Source: Bacillus massiliigorillae
Lineage (GTDB): Bacteria > Bacillota > Bacilli > Bacillales > DSM-1321
Direction: 5' to 3'
Assembly: GCF_000380245.2 (NCBI RefSeq)
Contig: NZ_HG428742.1
Span: 312,347 to 376,346, forward strand
Length of the DNA: 64,000 nt
Shown: positions 36,616 to 44,975 of the stretch, in pieces
How positions within the stretch are numbered: the stretch's first letter is position 1
How the letters are laid out: every line of letters starts with the position of its first letter
Notes under the pieces: generated by a model
Databases searched by the model: none
Seen by the model: the letters and a program-made list of their open reading frames with translations, nothing else
Told to the model about the DNA's origin: nothing
Translations under genes and position numbers: made by a program

Positions 36616-39442
36616 TATTACCGTACATACGGAACTCTTACAAACAGGAGAATACTTCCTAACAGCCTACGATGAAGCTGGAAACTTTCTTCAGCCAAAA
36701 AGTTATTCCAAACGGCTTTTTGCTTGGGATGAAGCAAGCTTTTATGGGAGCTTTCTCAACATATTAGAGATAAACGATGTCGAAGGAATAAAGCTTGACG
36801 CCTTTGGTCTTCTTTCCTTATTTGCACAAGATCGTTTTCTCTCTTTTATCGATTGGCATTGGGATGAGCTTTCCTTCCTATGTTTAACTGCTGCACCTGC
36901 ATTACAAGAAGCAATGGAAGATGGCATACCTGTACCTAACTTTACTAAATTAGATGAACAAGCTATTGGATGGACATTACCAAATAGTGTAGTTGATGAA
37001 TTTGATGAAGAGTTTTGGCAACAAAAACACCCTTTTTCAGAGGAAATTATCACAACCTATGATTTTATTGAAAAATGGTATAACAGCGCTATTTACGAAA
37101 GTTTACATCAAAATCCATTAACAAAAGAAAAATGGAATGTAGCAATCCAGTCTTTACAGCAAGCTCAATTATCCACTCAAGAATTACAGGAATATTTCAC
37201 AGAAGAGCGCTGGAAGAAATGGATTGGCATTGAAGATAATGAACTACCCTTCTCAACTGGTTTACGATTGATTGAACCATTAGATGGAGAAGGTTTATGG
37301 TCACTTGAAGTAATTGCGCGCTCCACTAAGAAAGAAGACCTTATTAAAGTATATGGTAAGCATAAACTACCTAAGGCATGGGCAGCTTTTGAACATCATA
37401 TTGAAGAAGATATCACTAGCTGGTTAAAACTTGTTCCAAACCTTGAGGAAAAAGGTCAGTTTAAAAAGGAATTAACCGAGGAAGAAGCGTGGATTTTCTT
37501 AACGGAAGCAAGTGAAAAACTTTTATTTATTGGCGCAACCATTCTACTGCCATCCTGGTGGACGGAATTAAAGCAGTCCTCACTCAAGCTAAAAGCAAAA
37601 GTGAAAAGTACATCCTCTCACGGACCGTCTTTCGTTGGACTACAATCACTGATGGACTTTGACTGGCGCATTTCCATGAACGGTACAGAACTTACGGAAG
37701 ATGAATTCCAAAAGATGGTGAGCGATAAACGCCGACTCATCTATGTAAACGGTCAATGGGTGAAGTTAGACCCTGAGCTTATACGACAAATACAACATAT
37801 GATGAAAACCGCCGAGAAGAAAGGCATTCCATTAAGTGAATTATTTTATCAGGAATTAACAAATGATGAAATGGATGACATTCAAGACGATTCCAATGAA
37901 TTCTTAAAAATTCAATTCGAACTAAATCAAGAACTTAAGAAAATGTTCAGCTCATTACGAGAAGTGAAGCAAATTCCTATTATTCAGCCTCCTTCTACCT
38001 TACAGGGTGAATTACGCCCCTACCAAATTCAAGGCGTAAGCTGGCTTCTTTTCTTGAGAAAGTATGGTTTTGGTGCCTGTCTAGCCGATGATATGGGACT
38101 TGGGAAAACTGTGCAGGTTATTTCATATATTTTATCGATGCAAAACGATTCTCATATTATTGAAAAACCACAAGCCACAAAAGCTACTTTGATCGTTTGC
38201 CCGACTTCGGTCCTTGGCAACTGGCAAAAAGAATTAGAACGCTTTGCACCTTCCTTAAAGGTGGCTTTATATTATGGAGCTCAAAGACCAAAAGGAGAGA
38301 GCTTTGAAGCATTCGCTAGTGAGTATGATGTCATTCTTACTTCATACGGTATGACTCATATCGATCAAGAAGAAATGAGCTCATTGTACTGGAACAGTAT
38401 CATTATAGATGAAGCACAAAACATTAAAAACGCATCAACAAAGCAGTCACGCTCTGTACGTAAATTAAAAGGTGTACATCAAATCGCATTAACAGGAACT
38501 CCAATGGAAAATCGTCTAAGTGAGTTATGGGCAATATTCGATTTCATAAACAAAGGTTATTTAGGTTCATTAAAGGCTTTCCAAGACCAGTTCGTAACAA
38601 GCATCGAACGTGATGGACAGCAAGATAAAATTAAAGAACTACAAAACTATATTCAGCCCTTCTTATTGCGACGTACGAAGAAGGATAAGGACGTAGCCCT
38701 TAATTTACCTGATAAGATTGAACAAAAAGAATTTGTTCCGCTTACGTCTGAACAAGCGTCATTATACGAGCAACTCATTAATGACACATTTAAACAACTT
38801 GAAAAACTAAATGGGTTTGAAAGAAAAGGGCTTATCCTTCAGATGATTGGTAGGTTAAAACAGCTATGTAATCACCCTGCTCTTTACTTAAAAGAAGAAG
38901 ATTCTCATCATGCTCGCATTCGCTCTAGTAAATTGGAGAAATTATTCGAGCTTGTAGATGCTGTTATCGAGCAGAAGGAAAGCTGCTTAATCTTCACTCA
39001 ATATATTGGCATGGGTGAGATGATTCAAGACCTTTTACAAAAAACGTATGGACACAAAGTTCCGTTCTTAAATGGTAGCCTTGGCAAGAAACAACGTGAC
39101 ACTATGATTGAAAGCTTCCAGAACGGTGAATTTCCTATTTTCATTCTTTCATTGAAAGCAGGTGGCACAGGTTTAAACTTAACAGCAGCTAATCACGTGA
39201 TTCACTATGATCGTTGGTGGAATCCAGCTGTCGAAAACCAAGCTACTGACCGTGCCTATCGGATTGGGCAAAATCGTTTCGTACATGTTCATAAGCTTAT
39301 TTGCACAGGTACATTAGAAGAAAAAATTGATAAAATGCTTGATCAGAAACAAGCACTAAATGATGAAATCATTACAGGTGAGAATTGGATTACAGAAATG
39401 AGCACAGAAGAAATCAAAGAACTAGTTTCCCTACAAGGGTAA
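36605..39442 (+). CDS. ywqA: SNF2-family DNA helicase/translocase, YwqA-like
   Basis: 945 aa. A bacterial SNF2 N-terminal domain (about 1-430) is followed by the ATPase core: ELRPYQIQGVSWL, Walker A ADDMGLGKTVQ, VCPTSVLGNWQKE, Walker B IIDEAQNIKN, LTGTPMENRLSELW, FLLRRTKKD, then the helicase C domain with LSLKAGGTGLNL and DRAYRIGQNRFVHVHKL. Such proteins move on double-stranded DNA with ATP and in bacteria act on stalled transcription or DNA-protein complexes. The start ATG lies inside the end of ywqB. The repeat A6 begins three bases after its stop. Confidence 0.9.
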   Translation: MLNNITVHTELLQTGEYFLTAYDEAGNFLQPKSYSKRLFAWDEASFYGSFLNILEINDVEGIKLDAFGLLSLFAQDRFLSFIDWHWDELSFLCLTAAPALQEAMEDGIPVPNFTKLDEQAIGWTLPNSVVDEFDEEFWQQKHPFSEEIITTYDFIEKWYNSAIYESLHQNPLTKEKWNVAIQSLQQAQLSTQELQEYFTEERWKKWIGIEDNELPFSTGLRLIEPLDGEGLWSLEVIARSTKKEDLIKVYGKHKLPKAWAAFEHHIEEDITSWLKLVPNLEEKGQFKKELTEEEAWIFLTEASEKLLFIGATILLPSWWTELKQSSLKLKAKVKSTSSHGPSFVGLQSLMDFDWRISMNGTELTEDEFQKMVSDKRRLIYVNGQWVKLDPELIRQIQHMMKTAEKKGIPLSELFYQELTNDEMDDIQDDSNEFLKIQFELNQELKKMFSSLREVKQIPIIQPPSTLQGELRPYQIQGVSWLLFLRKYGFGACLADDMGLGKTVQVISYILSMQNDSHIIEKPQATKATLIVCPTSVLGNWQKELERFAPSLKVALYYGAQRPKGESFEAFASEYDVILTSYGMTHIDQEEMSSLYWNSIIIDEAQNIKNASTKQSRSVRKLKGVHQIALTGTPMENRLSELWAIFDFINKGYLGSLKAFQDQFVTSIERDGQQDKIKELQNYIQPFLLRRTKKDKDVALNLPDKIEQKEFVPLTSEQASLYEQLINDTFKQLEKLNGFERKGLILQMIGRLKQLCNHPALYLKEEDSHHARIRSSKLEKLFELVDAVIEQKESCLIFTQYIGMGEMIQDLLQKTYGHKVPFLNGSLGKKQRDTMIESFQNGEFPIFILSLKAGGTGLNLTAANHVIHYDRWWNPAVENQATDRAYRIGQNRFVHVHKLICTGTLEEKIDKMLDQKQALNDEIITGENWITEMSTEEIKELVSLQG

Positions 39443-39444
39443 TT

Positions 39445-39720
39445 AGAAAAGCGCAAGCGCCCTACTAAGCTCCGTATATGCTGGAGCCCCCTTCCTTTCG
39501 ATAAAGGAAACACCGAAATGTGGAGAACGCCCGGTTATCGGTCACAAGCATAAGGCAAGCTGACTAGAAGGTCGCTTTTAACCTTCTGGACTGATTGACT
39601 TATGACCTCGAGCCGATGGCGTTCGGAACTAGACAACACGAAGAGACGTTAGGCGATTCGTTGTTGACTTATCGTAGGGAAGGGGGTGAAACATACTAGG
39701 AGCTGGGTGCTGGAGCTAGA
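39445..39720 (+). repeat. Composite repeat: family A copy A6 with a 121-bp family B element inside
   Basis: Family A arms: AGCGCCC pairs with GGGTGCT (one G-U pair) and AGCTCC with GGAGCT. The inner element spans 39514-39634 and is flanked by AACAC on both sides (39509-39513, 39635-39639). Its arms GAACGCC (39525-39531)/GGCGTTC (39618-39624) and ATCGG/CCGAT pair, with the bulge CGGTT. Confidence 0.9.
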
Positions 39721-39793
39721 GAATAAGAAAAAACGTCACCGGTCTTTTTTGATTAATGTTTATGCTTCTTGTACTACTCCAAATCAAAAAAGA

Positions 39794-40023
39794 GCTATGC
39801 GGCAATATTGAAATGCTGAAGTGACCCGTTTAGCCCCGACCAGCATAAGACGGCTCGCTTAAGAAATACGCTTTTAATTTCTAAAGCGAGATGGCTTATG
39901 ACTCGAGGGGCTGGTCGCTGAAGCTAGACACCATTGGTAAGCCAAGCTGTTCTTGAAAACCCTCTTTTGGTTTTCAAAACAGCTTGGCTTATTTCCGAGC
40001 ATAGCAGGTGTAAGGTTAGACAC
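39794..40023 (+). repeat. Family C hairpin element C1, interrupted by a 122-bp family B element
   Basis: Family C ends GCTATGC (39794-39800) and GCATAGC (39999-40005) pair, and the inside has the TTGAAAACC/GGTTTTCAA hairpin. A family B element (39811-39932) is inserted between ATTG (39807-39810) and ATTG (39933-39936). Its arms AGTGACC/GGTCGCT and AGCCCC/GGGGCT pair. The motif ACGTCACCGGTCTTT occurs on both sides of C1 (near 39733 and 40031). Confidence 0.85.
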
Positions 40024-40089
40024 AGAAAAAACGTCACCGGTCTTTAGTAATGAATTTTATATACCCTTCTTCCTATAGCTAAAAATTAT

Positions 40090-40138
40090 AAGGGGGCGTT
40101 TGAAAAGTGATTATAATTTTCTTTTCAAGCGTCCCTTT
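40090..40138. terminator. Large hairpin, probable terminator
   Basis: AAGGG-GCGTTTGAAAAG pairs with CTTTTCAAGCGTCCCTT, then a T run. No gene ends close to it; the remaining sequence to 40269 shows nothing else. Confidence 0.6.
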
Positions 40139-40269
40139 TTCTAAATAATTCATAACAAAAAAATAGACTGCGCTTGGCAGTCCCATCTAATGAGGAAAAA
40201 ACGATTTTCTATATTTTTAGAGGTATTCGGAGCATTGTTACGAGGTAAACTTTGAGGATATAATAAAAT

Positions 40270-40503
40270 TCAATTATCTTTAGTAGAATGTGGAAGTAGG
40301 TATGATTGTGATGGGACTAGAGGATTGTGGTGAGTATTTTCTTTTTCTAATAGTACAAGTACGTATTCTTCAAAGCTTAACATTTGTTGTTTCAATTGAT
40401 AGATTTGCTCTTCGTATGAGCATAGCTTCACATGTGATTGCGCGATAAATTTAATTAAATCACTAACTAATCGTTCCATTCGAAGTAACTGTTCTTGATC
40501 CAT
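40270..40503 (-). CDS. Small helical protein of unknown function (77 aa)
   Basis: The ATG at 40503 follows AGAGGGGAAAC; an upstream in-frame ATG at 40533 has no better site. The product (MDQEQLLRMERLVSDLIKFI ... ) is an amphipathic, probably coiled-coil helix over 1-55 (YEEQIYQLKQQMLSFEEYVLVLLEKE) with a polar tail. I do not recognise the family. It directly follows ssbB, 50 bases away and in the same direction, so it may be part of the ssbB unit. Confidence 0.55.
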   Translation of the reverse strand: MDQEQLLRMERLVSDLIKFIAQSHVKLCSYEEQIYQLKQQMLSFEEYVLVLLEKENTHHNPLVPSQSYLLPHSTKDN

Positions 40504-40553
40504 TGTTTCCCCTCTTTCCTTATTGCGTCTCACCTCCTCGAGACCTTATTCAT

Positions 40554-40913
40554 TCAACCTTCTATAGTTCCTGATGTCATATTAGCTGAGCCCGCTGATG
40601 TACTGCCCATGAATTTAACACTATCTGCCACAACTTCTGTTACATAAACTCTCTTACCTTCCTTATTCTCATAGTTTCTTGTTTGCAGTCTACCTGTTAT
40701 ACCAATTAAAGCACCCTTCAGGCAATATTGAGCTATGTTTTCAGCAGCTCTATTCCAAATAATACATGAAATGAAATCAGTAATAAAATCACCTGTGTTA
40801 TTTCTATACCTTCGATTAAGCGCTAATGTTACATTGGTAATGGCATGACCATTTGCTGTATATCGTAAATCAGGGTCTCTCGTTAATCTTCCCACTAAAA
40901 TGACTCTGTTCAC
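40554..40913 (-). CDS. ssbB: Single-stranded DNA-binding protein SsbB (competence type)
   Basis: 119 aa from GTG, four bases after GGAGGGG. The OB fold reads VNRVILVGRLTRDPDLRY, ITNVTLALNRRYRNNTGDFITDFISCIIWNRAAENIAQY, GITGRLQTRNYENKEGKRVYVTEVVADSVKFM. The short form without a long acidic tail, and the position beside ywpF as in B. subtilis, identify SsbB rather than the essential SsbA. It protects incoming single strands during transformation. A ComK-type box lies about 108 bases upstream. Confidence 0.88.
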   Translation of the reverse strand: MNRVILVGRLTRDPDLRYTANGHAITNVTLALNRRYRNNTGDFITDFISCIIWNRAAENIAQYCLKGALIGITGRLQTRNYENKEGKRVYVTEVVADSVKFMGSTSAGSANMTSGTIEG

Positions 40914-41020
40914 CCCACCCCTCCTCTCTGTCCTAAAAGACAATTCATATCCTTATCTTACTTACAATTATTTGAATTACAAAACAGGCAAATAATATAT
41001 ATACCATTGTAAACTAGAGC

Positions 41021-41054
41021 AAAAGACTATTTTCTTAAACGAAAAAACGTATTT
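41021..41054 (-). promoter_or_regulatory. ComK-type K-box upstream of ssbB
   Basis: AAAA-GACTA-TTTT (41021-41033), eight bases, then AAAA-AACGT-ATTT (41042-41054). The known ComK site is two AAAA-N5-TTTT boxes spaced by 8, 18 or 31 bases; only one position differs here. It lies between ssbB and ywpF, whose start is 165 bases away on the other strand. Confidence 0.65.
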
Positions 41055-41218
41055 AAACGATTAAATATCCAACAAAATTCTATAGTTCTACTTTTTTCGC
41101 ATTTTTGTAAATAATTTGTCTGTTACTGTGTGTTTTCATTAAATGTAAAAATTCTATGCTATAATTAAAATACATTAAAGTCTAGTATACGAAGTCTACA
41201 ATGAAACGGAGGGATACT

Positions 41219-41662
41219 GTGAAATCATTTAAACTTGTCTCATTACAAGTTGTAACCTCTGAGGAAGAACTAGTTGATATCGAATTAACAGAAGGATTAA
41301 TTATCAACAAAGAAGATGAACAAAATCGCTGGTTACTTGAAGGTTTTATTAACAAGGAGAACTATGACCTCCTCTTACAGGCAACACAAGGAAAATACCA
41401 CGTACGTATCCAAGTCGTTATAACGAAAAAAGAGAACACCCCAGCTACTTTTGACACCGAAATTTTAACCATTAAGCAAGTAGATCAATATTACAGTGTA
41501 TTATTCGAAGGGTGTATCGTATCCAATCAAGCCGAGTATGCTGGATTATTACTCGAAGATTTGATCACAAAGGGTTTAGATGGAGATCATTTAATAGGTG
41601 AATTTAAAGAAAAATTACAATTACGACCACGAATCTCTGCTGCTAAAAAGAATCACATGTAA
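41219..41662 (+). CDS. ywpF: YwpF-like protein
   Basis: 147 aa from GTG behind CGGAGGGA. The start VKSFKLVSLQVVTSEEELVDIELTEGLIINKEDEQNRWLLEGFI is very close to that of B. subtilis YwpF, and in B. subtilis ywpF also lies beside ssbB. Function is unknown; no signal or membrane segment is seen. It is followed by a strong terminator. Confidence 0.8.
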   Translation: MKSFKLVSLQVVTSEEELVDIELTEGLIINKEDEQNRWLLEGFINKENYDLLLQATQGKYHVRIQVVITKKENTPATFDTEILTIKQVDQYYSVLFEGCIVSNQAEYAGLLLEDLITKGLDGDHLIGEFKEKLQLRPRISAAKKNHM

Positions 41663-41697
41663 AATGTAAGCCCTTCCTTATGGTTATACTACAAGTC

Positions 41698-41737
41698 AAA
41701 AAGAAGCTATGCCTCTATAAGGCATAGCTTCTTTTTT
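41698..41737 (+). terminator. Terminator of ywpF
   Basis: AAAAAGAAGCTATGCCT pairs with AGGCATAGCTTCTTTTT. Confidence 0.9.
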
Positions 41738-41758
41738 GCAAATATTCCATTAAAAACA

Positions 41759-42336
41759 TTAATGAATGATATCTGATTCTAAAAAATCAAAGTCTGGATC
41801 TAGCAATTTTAAATTACATTGCTCAATAATATACAGAATATCAGCCTTTGTATAATTACGAATTGGTAATTCTTCATTATACGCTAAATGATAAATAATT
41901 ACCGCTTCAGTTAATTCTATCTCACTAGCTTGTTCATTTAATTCTCGTTTTTTTTTATAACTTTTTGCAATTGATCAATAACATAACGCGCTTCTGCCCG
42001 ACAAGAATAAGAATATTCTTCTACTTCCGCTTCCTTATGTAATGTGTCAATTTCCGACATTTGCTCTTCTGTTGGTGCTTCATTAAGAATTTTATCGATT
42101 GTTTGATTAATTTTAGTAGCTAACGCTGAGTGAAAAGCCGGATCTGCTTTAATCTCGTCATCTATTTTCTCGTACCAAGATGCGTGATGAATTATATATT
42201 CTCTCCATTCTTGTACAAAATGTTCAATATTCGCCTTTTCCTCATCCCATTGAATAGAATTCATATAATTTTCAAACGCCGTATAAATGGATCGACTAAT
42301 GCTGATTTTCATCCCAGGTGAAAGATTTTTCAACAT
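41759..42336 (-). pseudogene. Acidic protein of unknown function, frame split at a run of nine A
   Basis: The ATG at 42336 follows GGAGGT. The uninterrupted frame gives 132 aa (MLKNLSPGMKISISRSIYTAFENYM ... VIDQLQKVIKK) and ends at 41938, just after nine A (T41948-T41956 on the plus strand). One extra A would continue into an open frame to 41759 (RELNEQASEIELTEAVIIYHLAYNEELP ...), giving 192 aa. The downstream frame has no start codon of its own with a ribosome site but looks like real protein. This is either a recent frameshift or a site of slippage that makes two products. Family not recognised. Confidence 0.55.
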
Positions 42337-42705
42337 GTAACCTCCATACCCCCTGTTACATAATTTTGTTAAAATACTAACATAAAATAAAACATAAACA
42401 TATAGAAAAAAATAACAATTAATACAATTTATAGTATTCAGTTATTTGAAATCAAAAGAGCTTGATTTTAAATAACTTACCCTTATTTTCTATACCGTTT
42501 TTGTTGAAATGCTATTATGTGCAATATTGAATTACCGTAATCTCATGTAACGGAATTCCTTAAGTTTATAACCACTACCATTTTACCACATTTTTCGCAT
42601 TACACCATCAAGGTCTGTACTTGAATGCATAAATTATGTTCTATGTATGTGAAAGCAATCAGAAAAGATATGAGCTCATTACAACAAAAGGGAGAAAATT
42701 GATAA
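42337..42705. other. AT-rich non-coding stretch
   Basis: No gene or clear signal apart from the terminator that follows. Confidence 0.4.
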
Positions 42706-42749
42706 AAGGCTCCCCAAAAGGGATTATAAATCACTTCCGGGACAGCCTT
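42706..42749 (-). terminator. Terminator of the lipoprotein gene
   Basis: AAGGCTCCC pairs with GGGACAGCCTT with a two-base bulge. Confidence 0.6.
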
Positions 42750-42797
42750 CTACTTTAACTTTACATAAGATTATTCAATTAATAATACAAATCGTTA

Positions 42798-43151
42798 TTA
42801 TCTACGTCTTTCTTCAACAGTATTATCTGTTGTATTATCAACGTTGTTCATATTTTCATCGACGTTATTATTAGGAACTGTATCGTTAGGAACGATTTCT
42901 TTTCCATTTTCATCGACTCTGTTATTATTTACACCATTATTGTTAATGTCGTTTACGCCTCTTTCAACGCCGTTCTTAACGTCTTCCGCACCTTCTTCAA
43001 TGTTACGCTTAACGTCCTCTGCACCTTCTTCAACGTTTTCCTTCACATCGTTTACCTCTGGTGTATTATCATTGTTATTATTTCCACAACCCGTTAATAA
43101 CATTGCTGATAAGGCACATCCGCTCATTAGTGCTAATAGCTTTTTACTCAT
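42798..43151 (-). CDS. Small lipoprotein with charged repeats
   Basis: 117 aa; the ATG at 43151 follows AAAGGAGG. MSKKLLALMSGCALSAMLLTGCG is a lipoprotein signal with the lipobox LLTGC, so Cys would be lipid-modified and the protein held on the outer membrane face. The mature part has the repeated unit NVEEGAEDVK / NIEEGAEDVK / GVERGVND and long Asn/Asp stretches, and ends in EERRR. It resembles low-complexity spore or stress lipoproteins but is not assigned. Confidence 0.7.
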   Translation of the reverse strand: MSKKLLALMSGCALSAMLLTGCGNNNNDNTPEVNDVKENVEEGAEDVKRNIEEGAEDVKNGVERGVNDINNNGVNNNRVDENGKEIVPNDTVPNNNVDENMNNVDNTTDNTVEERRR

Positions 43152-43301
43152 TCGTCTTCCTCCTTTCAATAATGTTGACCTATGTAATGGTCAGTTCATA
43201 TTTTGTCCTGAAAAACGAAAAAGTTACATGATTTCATAAAAAACGATGATGTTTTTTAATGTATAAAGAAAAAGGAAGTCTACATAGAGACTTCCTTTCC
43301 A

Positions 43302-43757
43302 TCAAAAACGAGTATTTTGCGTCTTAACCTCATACTTTTCTTTTACAAACACTAAATTTCCAGCATTCAATCCCCATAGTTCATCGGCATAACTAGTAAC
43401 TGCTTTCGAATGTGTAACTACGATTACACATTTATTTTTATCGTGAGCTAGAGACAGCAAAATATTCATTATATTTTCTTCTGTATCTTTATCTAAGTTA
43501 CCTGTTGGTTCATCGGCAATGATAATATCTGGATCATGTGATAGGTCGCGCGCTATACCGACACGTTGTTGCTCTCCCCCAGATAGTTTTAATACTTTTC
43601 GATTTGCTTTTTCACGATTAATTCCTACTTTATTTACCAAATCATAAGCAAATGACTCTTTATCCTTTATTTTACTGCCACTAATGTTCATGGAAAGAAT
43701 AATATTTTCAAGTGCTGTAGCATTAGTTAATAAGTTATATATAATGAGTAGTATCAC
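43302..43757 (-). pseudogene. ABC transporter ATP-binding protein, 5' end lost
   Basis: 151 aa corresponding to the second half of a MacB/bacitracin-type ATPase. The Q-loop region YNLLTNATALENI is at the very start, followed by the signature LSGGEQQRVGIARDL, Walker B IIIADEPTGNLD and H-loop VVVTHS. Walker A is absent and no frame encodes it upstream to 43890, so it cannot bind ATP normally. No permease gene is adjacent. A remnant. Confidence 0.8.
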
Positions 43758-43835
43758 CTGAACCCCATTCCTATAATAGAAAATTTGCTAAAATTAACTA
43801 GTTAGCAGCACGACATTACTATATATGACAAAAAA

Positions 43836-43884
43836 GCTTTAGCATTATTCACTAATGATTATCATTAGTGAATAATGCTAAAGC
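43836..43884. promoter_or_regulatory. 49-bp perfect palindrome with a Fur-box-like core
   Basis: Two 24-base arms around one T. The core TAATGAT-T-ATCATTA has the 7-1-7 form of Bacillus Fur-family operators. On the minus strand it is followed by TTTTTT, so it could simply be a terminator. It lies just upstream of the ABC remnant. Confidence 0.5.
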
Positions 43885-43923
43885 CTACTTGTTGATATGT
43901 AATTGTAAAATTCCATAAAAAAA

Positions 43924-43948
43924 AGACTGAACCACTAAAGTTCAGCCT
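43924..43948 (-). terminator. Terminator downstream of fabZ
   Basis: On the minus strand AGGCTGAAC and GTTCAGTCT form the stem, followed by eight T. The rest of 43758-44172 shows no gene. Confidence 0.7.
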
Positions 43949-44172
43949 ATCAACGGGCGAATGATTTCTCGGCTTACCAAACCATATAATTATATAAATT
44001 ATCATCATTCAGGTTGTTAAAATCAGTAAATGAATTCAACAACATTATTATATTATACTTATAAATTTTGTTTGGTAAACACTTTTTTCATATATTCATG
44101 CTTGTTACCTAGACAATACCGTTATCTACCAATATTCACGGTACTATCCTACGATAACGCTAACTAAAATGA

Positions 44173-44601
44173 TTACTTATCACCAAGTGCGAAAGAGATT
44201 TCTACTTCACATGCCACTTCGCCATCTACAGTTGCTACTGCTTTACCTTTTCCGAACGAGCTACGTAGACGAGTTAGTTCTACTTCTAATCGTAATTGAT
44301 CACCTGGTTTTACTTGCTTCTTAATACGGCAATTATCAATACCAGCTAGAAAACCGATTTTACCTTTGTTTTCTTCCTTTTTAAGAAGTGCAACTGCTCC
44401 AACTTGAGCTAGAGCCTCAATAATTAAGACCCCTGGCATAACAGGATAGTCTGGAAAATGTCCATTGAAGAACTCTTCATTAGCTGTTACGTTTTTGATA
44501 CCAACTGCACGCTTTCCTTCTTCTAATTCAATAATCTTGTCTACTAATAAAAATGGATAACGATGTGGAATGATTTTTTTAATTTCAGTAATATCTAACA
44601 T
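44173..44601 (-). CDS. fabZ: 3-hydroxyacyl-ACP dehydratase FabZ
   Basis: 142 aa. Removes water from 3-hydroxyacyl-ACP in fatty acid elongation. The hot-dog fold motifs are HRYPFLLVDKI, NEEFFNGHFPDYPVMPGVLIIEALAQVGA (catalytic His and Glu) and RLEVELTRLRSSFGKG. Same place as ywpB in B. subtilis, after flhP. Confidence 0.95.
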   Translation of the reverse strand: MLDITEIKKIIPHRYPFLLVDKIIELEEGKRAVGIKNVTANEEFFNGHFPDYPVMPGVLIIEALAQVGAVALLKKEENKGKIGFLAGIDNCRIKKQVKPGDQLRLEVELTRLRSSFGKGKAVATVDGEVACEVEISFALGDK

Positions 44602-44652
44602 TACTAAACCCCCTATATGTATTAAGAATTTCTTTGTAATTACTTTTCTCTA

Positions 44653-44692
44653 TACAAAAAGAAATCCCTCTAAAGAGGGGTTTCTTTTTGTA
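44653..44692. terminator. Bidirectional terminator between the EpuA-like gene and fabZ
   Basis: CAAAAAGAAATCCCTC pairs with GAGGGGTTTCTTTTTG across TAAA, with one G-U pair. Confidence 0.85.
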
Positions 44693-44698
44693 TGTCCA

Positions 44699-44956
44699 TT
44701 ATATATCTTTTTTAACTAAATCGAAAATATGGCTCCACGTTTCTTTTTGGAAAACTTCTGAGGGTTTGCCTTCTCCAATCACACTATAGCCAACCACACA
44801 GCCGATCGTTACAGCAAAAACAATTGCCAAAATAACTATAACGATTCTCAACCAGATTGGAATCAGACGAATGCGGATTTTCTTTGGCTTCTCATCTTGT
44901 TGACTAGGTTGTTGTTCTTGTTTAAATTCTTCTCTGGTAAGTTGTTTTGTTTCCAT
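44699..44956 (-). CDS. EpuA-family small membrane protein
   Basis: 85 aa: a polar N-terminus, the conserved block KKIRIRLIPIWLRIVIV, one membrane segment (VILAIVFAVTIGCVVGYSVIG) and FQKETWSHIFDLVKKD. This is the EpuA family (often labelled RNA polymerase beta subunit in error). In Bacillales it lies after flhP, as here. Function unknown. Confidence 0.8.
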   Translation of the reverse strand: METKQLTREEFKQEQQPSQQDEKPKKIRIRLIPIWLRIVIVILAIVFAVTIGCVVGYSVIGEGKPSEVFQKETWSHIFDLVKKDI

Positions 44957-44975
44957 AAATATCGTTCAAACTCCT

